DNA from: Aporrectodea caliginosa
Lineage: Eukaryota > Annelida > Clitellata > Crassiclitellata > Lumbricidae
Reading direction: 5' to 3'
Length of the DNA: 64,000 bases
Assembly: GCA_020284085.1 (NCBI GenBank)
Contig: JACEVL010000060.1
Span: forward strand, 1-64,000
Below are positions 23,425-35,173 of the stretch, piece after piece. The notes below the pieces were generated by a model. The model was given only the letters and a program-made list of their open reading frames with translations, did no database searches and had not been told where the DNA came from. Numbering within the stretch: the first letter of the stretch is position 1; every line of letters begins with the position of its first letter. The position numbers and the translations under genes were made by a program.

Positions 23425-25840
23425 GGTAGGTGGGTCAGATGTTCCTTTGACGCGTCGACGGTGGATGATAATTTCCTGGGATTTGCTCTCGTTCAGTCGT
23501 AGATTGTTCCTAACGGTCCATTCCATTACGTTTTCCAACTCCTCCGTAGAGGAACTCCTCATGGAGGCTCCTATAATTAAATAAATGTCATCCCCATACT
23601 TCCTGATTAAGTTCTGAGAATTGACCGGGTGCAAATCCGAGGCATCGACGATGTATGATGATGCCTCGAACAACGCTGGCGTTGATGGATGCAATGGTTG
23701 ATTTCAGCCTGGAGAAGCGTGTAAGGTGCTTTCTGCCTTGCAGAAATTCTACCAGCCAATTGTAGATATGATCTGGGATTTCTAGCTGGGAAAGCTTTTG
23801 TGCAAGGGTGAATGGCGCACAGAGTCAAAAGCTTTTGAAAAGTCCAGGGAAATCAACGTGACATAGTCGTTTGTTGATAGGAGGTCTGTAACAGCCTGGA
23901 GGATGAAAATCAAGGCAGCAGTTGTTGAGCCTGCGGGGCGGAAGGCGTATTGATCGGCAAGTAGGGTAGACATTGGAGGGGAGGTGAAGGACGGATACAC
24001 ATACCTACGCACAAGTTCTCGCTCGGTCATTCTGGATAGGACCGGAACGATAGAAATGGGCCGAAAGTCACCAGGTTGAGGCGACTTTGGGACAGGTTTG
24101 ATGATGGCGGTTTTCCATTGTGTCGGGACATGGGAATTGGCGAATGATAGGTCGGCCAGTACAGATGCATAAACTGGAGCTGCAGTCTTCAAGAACCAGG
24201 ATAGTATTCCATCGGCTCCATCAGCAAGTACGATGCAGACGGTCTAGAAGATAGAAAGTACCCATTTCCGTTGTAAATGGTCGGTTGTTATAGGCCGTTG
24301 CTCGTCTTGATGGAAGAACATATTGGGTGTCTGTGGAAATGGCTTAGTGATCGTTCAGCTCAGCTGCAGTAATGTCAGTAGGTGGGTCCTGGCACCTTCG
24401 ACGACCATTCAACTCACCAACTTGTTTCCACATGTCCTGTAGGTCCCTCTTGGGATCGACGTCCTTCAAGTGTGATCTGGTGGCGAGATGAATGCTACGA
24501 CCGATCCTACGCGCAAGTGCTGTGGCTTCTTCAAGGCGGCCAGCTCTCATAAGACGATTCTTTCTGCGCAGTAAATGTTTAGTTGTCGGCGTTAGAAAAT
24601 ATGGATCAGCCGTGGTCATTGTGATCTTTCGGATGGGGTAGAAGAGATCCAAGTGTCCTTGGGCAACTCGGTAGAAACAATCGCATGCCAACTGAGGGTC
24701 AGGATGATCGCTTGCAGTTGTGAGATCAGCAGTGGCTAGATGTCGGAGGAAGGCAGCATGTTGCTGAGGTGATCTTCTAAACTCAACCCTCTGAGGGCGC
24801 TTGTTCTTTCCGATCAGCGACTTTTGAGAGGTTGCAACAATGGCTTTGTGGTCGGTTTTTAAGGCGGAGGCAAGTACTTTGACGATCGGATAGCATGGTT
24901 CGGAGACAAAGAGACGGTGAAGGGTGTTCAGACCCCTTGTTGGCCCTTGTTGGTTTTGTGACTAGAGGGATAAGACCAGTTCTCTCAATGACCTCGCTCT
25001 CATCCAGTCGATTAAAGTCTCCTCCCAGAACCACAATGGCGGTGTGGTCTTTCTTCAACCGAGCGCTCGAGCCTGTCCAGCAAGATGTCATTCCTGTAGA
25101 TCGGATTAGGCGGGTGATATAATGTTCCCACATACATCGAGCGCAATGGTAGAGTGATTTTAATCCATAACAGCTCGAGGGTCCTGGTATCAAAGTCAAT
25201 CACGTGTTCGGATGCTTGGTAGATTGCTTTTACCAATACTGATACACCACCAGCCCTCCTTCCAATTCGGTCCCGTCGGAAAAGGTCGTATCCTTCAACC
25301 TGATAGACGCCTACTTGTTGATGAGATTTAAAATGAGTCTCAGTTATTATTGCTAGATGTAAGTCGTAGCCGATGAGTTCAGCTTGCAGTTGTTCAATAG
25401 CTGACGGCTTTGCAAGCGAGCAGGTGTTGATGATAATGGGAACTTCTTCTGGTTGGAGAGGATCTGGTTTCGATATGTTGGATGTCCAAAGATTAAGCAG
25501 CGGTATGATAACTAGGCACCTGTCTCGGGTTGGTAGGCCATCGTGCCTCCGAACGCCAGGTCTTGGAAGCTGGCGGCGCAGAACTTCAATGGCCTGGCTT
25601 TGTCTATGCCGGCTGCCGGCGCGCGAGCCTCTGAATCGAAGCAGGCCAAGTTCTTTAAGAGTGTTCAGAGTTGACCTATATTGTGCACTCGTATTAAGGT
25701 GTATCATAGAACGACGAACGGCGTACAACTTATCTCGACTAATGCGATAGGAAGGACCAACCTTGCGTGAGGTGATGTTTCGCTTCATTGGACTATGATG
25801 GGTTCTTCGACTGAAAAGACTCAAGATTTTACCCAAAATT

Positions 25841-28300
25841 CACCATTTTCCGAGTTTTTTTATCAAGCAGAAGAGGTGTTTAACTGCTACATCCCTTTCC
25901 TCAACTAGCGGTTCAAACTCTTCGACAGAATGAAATAGAAAACAAACGAAAATATAACATGTTTACATAGATGTAATACTCACGACTGGCAGCCAGTACA
26001 GCGCCAAATTAAAAATAAATTGGGAACTGGAGGTTTAGAAACAAACAAAACCTGAAATTACGGAAACGTTTAACTTAGAAATTTAAGACAAGCGGCCATC
26101 TTGGGCGCTGATTCCCTGTAGCCTATTATACTAGAAATTAAGATATCACTAGTCTTGTATTCGGCTAAACTAAAAATTATAGGGTTCAAATGTCTGGCTT
26201 TCACCCGATTTGCAAGTGTAAGTACAATACTTTTTATCTTGATGTCCGTGACTCTTTTTCACTCATTTCGACATTAAAAATATTTGGTGCAAAAATTAAT
26301 CCTTTCCACTGATTTTTAAGCGATTGTTTAAGCCTTCTGGCCTCCATTATTGGCATTCTTGACTTCGCTTTAATCCTAAAGATTACGATACCATCTCTGT
26401 GCAGGTCATTCGAAATCTCTAAGATTAAACATAATACAAAGATTTCTGGTATCTCCAGGCTTGGCGTTAATATCCTGTGGCCGTTGGTGCCTTCAGCCAT
26501 GCAAACTCTTCGCCACCCAGGCAACCCGCTTCATCCTATCACCGTCTTTCTCGACCTCGGTCACTACTAATTCCAGGTTCTCCAACCGAGTCATATCAAA
26601 CACTGAACCACGATCTCCCTTCCACAGATTCTCGGATCCTCCGTTATCATTGCTAGTCGCCTCCGTCATCTGCGTCAGGCTTCTATCGGACCTTTTGACT
26701 ACCCTTTGGAAACCCCTTTGACATGACGCAGCTCTCGTGAACCATCTGGTGTCCTATGCTTGGCTATCGATTGGCGCTTGAGAAGTTTGGAGTTTAGGAT
26801 TGAAATTACGAAATATATGTCTATGTGTTTCGCCGATATTTGTGTGCTGATGCCCATGGACACATTAACTTAATTTTGTATAAGTATGTTCCCGCTTTGG
26901 GCATTGACTCGTGTTCCGACACCTATGCTCTAACTACAATTATAGGCCTAAACCTCTTTGTGACCTTCAAACGTCAAAGGACCTAACGACGCCAGAACAA
27001 GCAATGCTAGAACATTCACCTACTGTTATCGAAATTTTCATCGCAAAATTCCAATATCCGTTACGCTAATAAGACTCATTTTGTTTCAGTAGGTGCTGCT
27101 GCTATAATCCTATACGTTATGAACGTCATAATAAACTAGACTCATTTCATGTCAGTACATGGCGCTGCTATCTAGTGCCTTGCTGTCCAACATGCGCATG
27201 ATATAATTATGATGGAGTTTAACGCAAGGAATAGTTTGCATATTTTGACTGTTATGGCTTCCCTAAACCCTAAATGTGACTTCTTTATAAACCAAAGTGC
27301 GGTTATAAAAATATTTGGTATAATAAAGGATACACCAACTTACGATTGCCTAACCCCAAAACTATAACACTTAATGGACGTGAAACAACAGACAAAATAG
27401 AAAGAACTAACACCAGTAACATCGGAATAAGAACAACAACTAGAAACTGTATACGAGAGACGAGCCAGGACGATTTTGATGGTGACCACAGCAGCAAATG
27501 GCAAAGCCCTTCGATTGAAAGCAGATCCATTGTGGCATCCTATAGTTCGTCTCAGAGAAGTCGGAGGTCAAACGCCCTGGAAGGCGTTCGACCTCTTATT
27601 TATTTGAAACGGACTATAGGGTGTGATGATAATCCGCGGTCTTGAACTAGAGCGATTTGAAATTCTGGAGAACTATTGTCACAGTCTTCGAGGTTGTCTA
27701 CATTCTTTTTATCACTTTCTCCCAGTGGAGCATGCCCCTTTCTTTGAACGTGCCATGCATTTGCTGTAGGCCTATGCATCTGCATGGTTCTCAGACTTGG
27801 GCGTTCGCTTGAAGTGTGCTAAAATCTACTGACTTATCGACACTTTTTGCCGAGAGACTCCAGTGCAGCCATGGAGTCGGGGTCTCTGAAGGGACTATGA
27901 AGTGATGGATGAGACTGTCAATCGCGTAGATCTACAGAGGAACGGCTTTACGTGGTCGCAGGTCTTTCCAGCGCAGGCCATTCTGAAGTCCACTTAGGAA
28001 GGCCTTTCAATCTGCATTAGCGTAGACCCTGAAAAACTCCATGGACCGCTAAATAGGTAAGGAGTGGTGAAGAGTAGGAAACTGTCATCTGAGTGGTCAA
28101 AAACTCTACTCTAAGGATCTTTAAGGATACAGTTATCTTTGGTTATTACTCAGCCACCCCAAGGTTGGATTAATGCCGTGTAGATAATTATTCAATCCTA
28201 TAGATACATTAAAATTGATACGTAAAAGATTATAACATGTTCTACTTCTACTTATTGAATAGATTGAATAGGTCTTCAGTGTTCTCTGCTCTTTGTCTAG
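25841..28300. other. Intron 1, 3' part
   Basis: The first few hundred bases may be LINE 5' untranslated sequence. The ORFs at 26461-26721 and 27346-27645 show no domains. TAGGCCTA palindromes lie at 26943 and near 27765. Confidence 0.4.
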
Positions 28301-28645
28301 ATCCTGTCGCAAGCGTCGTTGTTTACAACCGGTCTGGAGTAGTAGTAGCTGATCAGTTAAACATTTCGTGCAGCATAAACTACACTGGATCATCTTCACC
28401 AGCTCCATCTCTTCGTCCTTCGCCTTATTGGACAACATCACCAGGACAGACATACACCAGCGCCACATACCATCCATCGACAAACGTTGTCACTTCGTTA
28501 GCAACAGTGACAGTACAGAGACCTACAGTTCCAATATTCCAGTGCAGCAGCGTGTTCGAAATAACAGGAAGTACCAGTGGCTACAATTCAACTGCTCCTG
28601 CGGACAATTTTACAGTTGGCAACACGGCAGAACTAGACGTTCAAT
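28301..28645 (+). CDS. Ig receptor exon 2: second immunoglobulin domain
   Basis: The acceptor CTCTTTGTCTAG and the donor GTGAGT at 28646 define a phase 1-1 exon of 115 codons. The core Cys residues (LNISC and IFQC) are 58 residues apart. A Trp sits in the C-strand (SPYWTT), and several N-glycosylation sequons are visible (NIS, NYT, NST, NFT). Ser, Thr and Pro are frequent. The set (V or C2) cannot be assigned. It follows the V-like exon and begins with a DPVASVVVYN edge typical of Ig A strands. Confidence 0.85.
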
Positions 28646-29676
28646 GTGAGTGTAATGTAATTATTAAGCAACATATTAGATTTTGGCATAGGCCCTTTTT
28701 AAAACAGTCAACATACACGCATTGAAGGCATTAAGTTAAACTTGAATTTATTGATGAAGAATAGCTACATCGTTATCCAAAATGTAAAGGTAGGCTAAAT
28801 GTAGAGGTTTTTTATATAACGACCGTATGGTCTCGAACCTGCTAAATGTTTTTCAATCCAAGTGGGCCTATTGACTCAAGAGACAAGTATTCAAAAGGTG
28901 CAATTGAAATTTGCGAAGCTTTCTAATCGTCAAAGCTATCTTAAGCAACATATTAGATTTTTGCATAGGCCCTAACGATCGCTAATTTTCAGCGCTGAAC
29001 CCTGCTGCTTTCAAGCGCCTACTGTGAATTCATACAGATTGAAGTGCGCTTAGCAGGAAGATAATAATAACACAATAATATTTCAAGTTAAATATTTGTG
29101 TGGAAAGTATAAAGGTAATAAGCTGTCAGATAAATATCTCAGGGGATTAGTGTAGATGTTGATAAAGTTTAAAAAAATGAGAATCAGTCATTCTGAGACA
29201 TCCTGAACTTAGCGGGCAGTTGCAATTACAAAGTTAGTATATGCAAAAACACAAAGTACTGCAAAATAACTCGCGTTTAATCTCCAGATTTCGCACCATG
29301 ATGGAAACTAGAAGCCCGCTCCTATCATGAGACCGCACCGCACCAAATCAGAATTTTCAAGAAAGATAAATAAATTATACTAACTACTAATTAATTACTT
29401 CAATCATTCGTTCTTTCGTTCTGTCATTCATGTTTTAACTGATTGATTGAATGACTGACTCTGATAGATTGCTTCATTGCTCCAAAAATAAATAAATCAA
29501 TAAATCCATTCGTTTATTCATTCAACTTTATTCACTCAATCATTTTATATAGCGTCCATTGTTATCAGAAGTTTCACCGCTTGCGAAAGATAATAGTGTT
29601 TACGCGTCGATAATTATAAAACGGTTCATAAAATAGCCATACTCAGAACGGAAACTTGCAGATGAAGGTTTTTAGG
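28646..29676. other. Intron 2, 5' part
   Basis: No exon or element supported. Around 29390-29545 there are short runs of ATTCATT/TGATTGA-like repeats. Confidence 0.4.
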
Positions 29677-29839
29677 TGCGCCGACAAAACGGCGCAGACA
29701 AAACGGCGCAGCAACTAAACGGCGCAGTACAAAACGGCGCAAAACTAAACTAAAGAACAATAGTTTATAGTAGTTTAATAGTAGAAGCAGCAAAATTTTG
29801 AAATAAAATATATTATTATTATTTATTATTATTAAATAA

Positions 29840-30185
29840 ATTTGTAACGCGCGCAAGGTCACACCTAAATGTGAATCTGAGGCGCGGATAGTCAGCCGCC
29901 AGGTGAAGATGCACTTAGATTTCTAAATTCTTGAAAGCCAAGGAGAAATAGTGAGTTTTGAGCCGCTTTTTGAAGGAAGGAAGTGAAGTTGAGCTATGAA
30001 GAGAGAGGGGTAGTCGATTCCATTCCTTTGGATCAGAGGCGTGGAATGCACGAGAGCCCATAACTGTTCTGCATCGTGGCTCAGCTAGAAGGTCTGTTCT
30101 TGATGATCTCAGGCAACGAGGAGGGATGTAAGGAGTTAGTTGTGCATGAATATAGGTAGGTGTGCTGGTGCTGAGGGCTTATATA
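29840..30185 (-). pseudogene. LINE 3' fragment inside the Mutator-like element
   Basis: This is the reverse complement of the 3' part of the LINE at 39107-39960. It includes the block encoding the WNRLP-type C-terminus and the AACAAATTTATTTAATAATAA-like end (at 29822-29850 in inverse). It is 5'-truncated and non-coding now. Confidence 0.78.
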
Positions 30186-30294
30186 CTAGAAATAACTGAG
30201 AAACGTCATCAAGCCTTATAGTTCATAGTTCATACGTTGTCATAATAGTAGAAGCACAAAAATATACTAAAATATCAACTATATACAGAAGTAA

Positions 30295-30599
30295 CTAACT
30301 ACATGTAACTTTGTGAGCGATGCCGCGCAGGTAATCGCCCAGCGGCACTGTTCCAAATGTTGGAGTTAAAGCCTGCAGGCGTCGATTTAAGCGAATGTAT
30401 TGTGACTTGGATTCCCTCGCTCCCGGAATCCGGAACGATATCTCGTAATCTTCAGTTCGTAATGAGCTTGTTCCTGACGAAAGTGCTCCAGAAGTTTGTA
30501 CACCGACGGGTGATTGCAATCGACGGTCTGTTGGAAGGTTCGATGCCACGCTTCGACTGAGTTGTTCGTGCGTGGGAGGTTGTCTACTACGGTTATCAT
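30295..30599 (-). pseudogene. MULE transposase C-terminal remnant
   Basis: The minus-strand frame contains DNLPRTNNSVEAWHRTFQQT, then HPSVYKLLEHFRQEQAHYE, and in the next frame RRLQALTPTFGTVPLGDYLR. The N-N-x-x-E-x-W-H-x-x-F block followed by P-x-x-x-x-L-x-x-x-x-x-E-Q is the C-terminal signature of MULE/FLYWCH-associated transposases common in invertebrate genomes. The DDE core is missing and one frame shift is present. It lies next to the right inverted repeat and so assigns this element class to Mutator-like transposons. Confidence 0.78.
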
Positions 30600-30738
30600 A
30601 ATCTTTGTACTGCGCCGTATTGTCTGCGCCGTTTTGTCGGGGTACTTCGAATTGCGCCGTTCTGTCTGCGCCGTTTTGTCTGCGCCGTTATGTCTGCGCC
30701 GTTTTGTCCTGCGCCGTTTTGTTAGAGCGCCGGTTTTT

Positions 30739-31775
30739 GATAGTGTATGGGCCTATCATCCGATTTTGTCGAGGTAAGTAGAAGGAAGCCATTTTCTCTT
30801 GTCCACTCAGCGAACAGATCGGCGGTCATTGAGACTCGAAGCATAGAGACACAGCCAGCCTATGGAAGCAGGCGATTCACCTGAATGGCAATGTCAGACT
30901 AGCACTGGTATTTTCAAACATATTATGCTGTAGAGCAGGTAGCAAATGAAGTCCATCACGAGTACATTTGAAAGTTCATTTAATTACATCACAGGTGATG
31001 CAGTTTACGTTCCTAATCCATGCTAGAGATTACACAGGAGTCCATGTTTTTGGCAACTTCTTAGTCTGTGAGCGCCAATGTTATGCAACCGTTTTTCCAC
31101 TTGCGTTATTTGTTGGTTGCACTGGTTCGTTGGTCTTCACCCCATGACCCTGCCGCGCTGATTCCGTCCTACCTCAGATCTTCTCTTCTGCATACAGTTT
31201 TTGGAGGTCTCGAGGATCCAAACATCTACAGCAGGTTTATTATCCACACGCATTCGTCTGTTAGACAGTGCTCACTACAGCAGGTTTATTATCCACACGC
31301 GTTTGTAGACAGTGCTTGCTGCTCAGCGTTAGTTATGTCAGTACCGTTTCCCTCAGACTGGTTAAGACTCGCGATCAGTAATTCTTGTCTAGTAGCAGAA
31401 AGGTTGTCTAGTTTCATCCGGTTCATACCCGGTTGAGAACAAATCAACCACTAAATTCTGCGGCTGTCGATAGCGCCTGCAGACTCTGTATCCATTGAGA
31501 GAGAAATCATTCACAGCAGGCACCTTCTATAATAGCTTTTATGATTTAACAAGTAGCTAATAGTTTCATCTGCAATGAATTAAAGACGTATGTTTTGGCT
31601 GAAGTTTGGTTGGGGACACCTCTGATTAGTTTCTGTAGACTTGAAGAGGCGCTATGCAAAAGAAGGCTACTTAGATTTCAGAAAATGCAAAACGTTATTA
31701 AATATGTCTCACAGTTAGAAATTACGTATTGCATTATGTTACTTGTTTATAAAAGCAAGTGTTTTCTTCTTTCAG
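30739..31775. other. Intron 2, 3' part
   Basis: A direct repeat TACAGCAGGTTTATTATCC occurs at about 31227 and 31275. The ORF at 31068-31436 spanning it has no recognised domain. No exon is supported before 31776. Confidence 0.4.
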
Positions 31776-32030
31776 ATTATCCTGAAAATATAATCATTAA
31801 CTCGACAGTTTCAACTAAGGATAACTGTGTCTCTAAACCTGAAAACCTTACGTGTAAAGCAGATGCCAACCCTCCAGCGCAATACAACTGGGTGGATCTT
31901 AGCAATAACGCTATGACTACTGGTGCGGTCAAATCCATTACATCTGGTGGACAATACCAATGCACTGCTTACAATGTCATTAGGAACCAAACATACAACG
32001 AAAAGAAAACTGCTACTGAAGTCGACTGCT
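31776..32030 (+). CDS. Ig receptor exon 3: third immunoglobulin domain (I-set-like)
   Basis: A good pyrimidine tract and TTTCAG precede the exon, and the donor GTACGT follows at 32031. Phase 1-1, 85 codons. The domain Cys residues (ENLTC and QYQC) are 36 apart with Trp 12 residues after the first, a compact I-set or C2 pattern. An extra Cys early (KDNC) and Cys at the end (VDC) may bond to each other or to Ig4. Sequons are present at NST, NLT and NQT. Confidence 0.9.
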
Positions 32031-32341
32031 GTACGTATGCACTTTATATAAAGCATGAAGTTATCCAGAGACGATATGAAGCAAGCATTTCTATAAAGAT
32101 ATGAGTTCAATGTGCTTCTTTCTGTTTAAGAAGATCACGGTACTTCAACACGAGTCAGTTAAACGTCTAAGACCCTATATTAATCACTGTTTTAAATTAA
32201 TGGCCTACAAAACGAGGTTGTGTATTATCCATTTGAATGCGATATTCAACTTGTATTTGGAAGATACCTATAGTCATATCAAACTAGTTCAGATTCTAAT
32301 TTCAAAGTACTCACCCAATTTCATTTTATGATCAATTTCAG

Positions 32342-32611
32342 ATCAAGTTACAGTAGTCAACACTACAATAAGTGGATCCAACTGCGCAAACAACTCTTGC
32401 ACTTGTGGAAATCAGTCAGACGTCATGCTTACTTGTCAGGCTTATGGCTATCCTAAACCCACGGTACAATGGTCATCTGTGCACGACTTCAAGGATCTTT
32501 TTAACGGGTCCATTGTGGTGACGATCAATGGAAACTATAGCTGTATATCATCCAATGAATTTGGCGGAAAGATATACACCGCAACAGTGTCTATCGATGT
32601 CTTCAACTGTC
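32342..32611 (+). CDS. Ig receptor exon 4: fourth immunoglobulin domain (I-set-like)
   Basis: The exon starts after CAATTTCAG and stops at a GTAAGT donor (32612), phase 1-1, 90 codons. MLTCQAYGYPKPTVQW and GNYSCISSNEFG are textbook I-set B/C and F/G strand segments. The Cys spacing is again 36 with Trp at +12, the same as in exon 3, which points to an internal duplication. An N-terminal Cys cluster (NCANNSCTC) and a terminal Cys (FNC) add possible disulfides. The intron between exons 3 and 4 is only 311 bp. Confidence 0.93.
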
Positions 32612-33711
32612 GTAAGTGCATTTGAAACATTCGAAATTTCGTTAAATCGAATCCCATCACGCAATGCAATAACAAAATGCTATTATGACACAAAGTGAAA
32701 AGCGTTCAAATTAGCCATAGCTGGTTGCATAATGGTGACGCCATGTACAGGCCTAAAACGCACTTTTCTCGGATGTATCATTAATTTTTTTCTTATTGCA
32801 GTTTATTTTGTTAAACACCTACAGTATAATAAGGTGTGTGTGTTTTGAATTTGCCGTTAATATGTTTAATTCATTTGCTACTCTATGTGATTGCCTTGAT
32901 TTGTTCAAGGATATAAATATTTCATATAATTATGTATCTAAGTGAGCATGAATGAATGCTTATGGGCAGTATGTAGGCTATGTATGCTTCTATGTTATAA
33001 TTATGTCTCTATGTAAATCTTATCTACTGCTCCCGAAGGTAATAGTAGGTCGGTCTTTATGTTCATTTTCTGTGGCTCACTTGGAAACTCAAATAGGCCT
33101 ACTTAGCCAGGTTGTAGTTTGGTCATATGTATTAGAATATTTTTCGTTATGTACTATTTCTTAAATTCTGTGTAGGCTTTATTATGGCATCAATGCCCGT
33201 AATATGACAAAGGCCAAAATAATAAGGACTTAAAGCGGGTTTGAAAGATCTCTTGGTTGATATTGCAAGCTATTCATTCATTCATTCATTCATTCATTCA
33301 TTCATTCATTCATTCATTCATTCATTCATTCATTCATTCATTCATTCATTCATTCATTCATTCATTCATTCATTCATTCATTCATTCATTCATTCATTCA
33401 TTCATTCATTCATTCATTCATTGTAAAACCATGGCGACCTTCACTGGTAAATGCATGAGCTAATGCAAAAGTAGATTAATCTCAAAGCTACAAAAATCAT
33501 TAGGAATCGAAAATATGATTTTCAATAAAGCATGAAATTATTGCAAGTAAATAAATACATTTTTCAATGTACAAATAAAAATCGAATGCAACAGTTAATG
33601 GAATTTTTGAGTAACAATTTTGTACACTTTCATTTTGCGGTTCAAATGGATATACAAGAGGCTTCGGGGTACTTAATAAAACGTTCACCCTATTGTTGAA
33701 ATATCTTCTAG
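32612..33711. other. Intron 4
   Basis: Mostly AT-rich intronic sequence. It includes the (ATTC)n tract listed separately and a TAGGCCTA site at 33094-33101. Confidence 0.5.
33271..33421. repeat. (ATTC)n microsatellite
   Basis: About 150 bp of uninterrupted CATT/ATTC tetranucleotide repeat (37-38 units) in an intron of the Ig receptor. The purity suggests recent expansion. ORFs of Ser-Phe-Ile-His repeats are artefacts. Confidence 0.97.
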
Positions 33712-33756
33712 TTCCACCTCCCACAACGTTGTCAACAACATCTCTATCAACTACAA
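33712..33756 (+). CDS. Ig receptor stalk exon A (Thr/Ser/Pro-rich)
   Basis: This 45-bp exon lies between TATCTTCTAG and GTGAGC, phase 1-1. It reads LPPPTTLSTTSLSTT once joined to exon 4. The composition suits an O-glycosylated extracellular stalk between the last Ig domain and the membrane. It is short, so the call rests on splice sites, phase and composition matching the later stalk exons. Confidence 0.68.
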
Positions 33757-35117
33757 GTGAGCATTTTTTTTAGCTTGAAATTGCTCATCAGATTATTCTG
33801 GTTACGATTGGTTAATAATTTTTCTATATAAATGACACAATCAGGAGTAGAAAATCAGCTGCTTCTACAAATGCCTCTTACTTTATTTGAAAGCATATCA
33901 AAATATTTTGCATAACAGAGCTCTGAAGGTGGATATCGAATCAATTTTTACATTTCGCAACTCTGATTTGTACTCTATATAAAATGTTCGCCTTACACTT
34001 GTCCCCTCTGTATTTGCGAAAATTAAAAACGACGCGCCGTTCCCTCCCATCGGTTTCAATATCCAAAGATGCAGTATGAGAAAGAGACAACTGTTTCGAA
34101 ACTCTATTTCGCAAGCACTATCGTCGTATGATCTGCTTCCACGTTTAGTCTAATTCTTTCCGTTTCCGCTAAATTAGAGTTTCAGCTGGAAACAGTGGAT
34201 AACAGCCTGTTGATTGTTTGAATTGATTATTATCAACTTGGACATGAGCCTCGTGAGGTATGATTGTTTTGTTGTTATTAATTTACAATGATAAACTTAG
34301 TGAACATGCCTAGCTAAAATTCTGCAAGATTGCCTCTAAAGTCAGATTTGCAGGTTTACCTCTATTATATGACTGCAAACTGCTAATAATAATAATATAT
34401 TTATATGTTTAGACAAAACGGTACTATGCGTTGAAGGAAAATGAAATGTGCAATAACTAAGAAATTTAAGTTGTAATTCTGTAAACAGGAGTGAAATTAT
34501 AAACTGTAAAAATATCACAGAATATTACAGGCTTAAATGGGACAATGATTCAGTCTCACTTTTGCTTTTTGTATTCAGTGCATTCATTTCTGTAACTGAA
34601 GGATTATGCAGGCGACGTAATAAGGCTGTTTTTTTTTACAAACCTACTGACAACATGTGAAAATGCCCAGAACTACGTTTCAGTCGATTTGCCTTCCTCT
34701 AACTATAACCCTTGCCTTTCGTTTTTATTTTCGCGTATGCGGCTACCTTTTATGGAGGTGAAAATCAAAGTCTCCCGAGTATTCTATCAAAGACCTTCAT
34801 CGACATTTCACAGCAGAGAACTTACGTGTATGTTTTTTCTATGAAACTTTCTTAATCTAGTGGAGACCTTCACTCAGATTTCTTTCCTTTTGTCCGGACG
34901 ATATTCTAACTGGTAAATTATCAGCACATTTAAATAATCCTGCTACATTTTTACTATTTTAAATACCACTTCCGTTGATAACGTTATTTCCTCGATTAGC
35001 CACAGAAAATTAAAGAGAGCTTTTCTCTTTCGTTCATAAAAGCAACCTTTAAAAATTTAAATTAGGAACATAATTGAACATGCAATGTAATTTCATGCTA
35101 GCGATTAAAGGAACTTA

Positions 35118-35173
<56 letters not shown>

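Larger units (their letters stand above)
22440..25840 (-). pseudogene. Long LINE copy: endonuclease, RT and C-terminus, minus strand
   Basis: Read on the minus strand from about 25840 downward, the APE-type endonuclease has IINTCSLAKPSAIEQ, then LAIITETHF, GGVSVLVK, TLELLWIKI, YHPPNPIY and VLGGDFN. The linker is at 24344-24691. The RT has FRPISIVPVLSRM and YVTLISLDFSKAFDSVRH (motif A). KYGDDIYLI is motif C, and NNLRLNESKSQE follows. The C-terminus is SRLHYASPAWWGF and HVLRGLFPP. At about 3 kb it is nearly full length for ORF2 but has at least five frameshifts or stops. A hAT-like MITE interrupts it at 22957-23424. It lies in intron 1 of the Ig receptor, antisense to the gene. Confidence 0.93.
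29677..30731 (-). mobile_element. Mutator-like element with GGCGCAGACAAAAC sub-repeat ends
   Basis: The left end (29675-29750) has tandem units of ACAAAACGGCGCAG. The right end (30608-30730) has the inverse units CTGCGCCGTTTTGT in at least six copies. Flanking GGTTTTT on both sides (about 29667-29674 and 30732-30738) suggests a target duplication of about 9 bp with a mismatch. The interior holds a MULE transposase C-terminal remnant and a later LINE insertion. Confidence 0.78.

Noticed and set aside
31068..31436. ORF of 122 codons in intron 2
   Set aside because: Contains an internal direct repeat, no recognised domain, and no acceptor or donor in phase with the receptor.
33241..33463. Ser-Phe-Ile-His repeat ORFs
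   Set aside because: Product of the (ATTC)n tract inside an intron.
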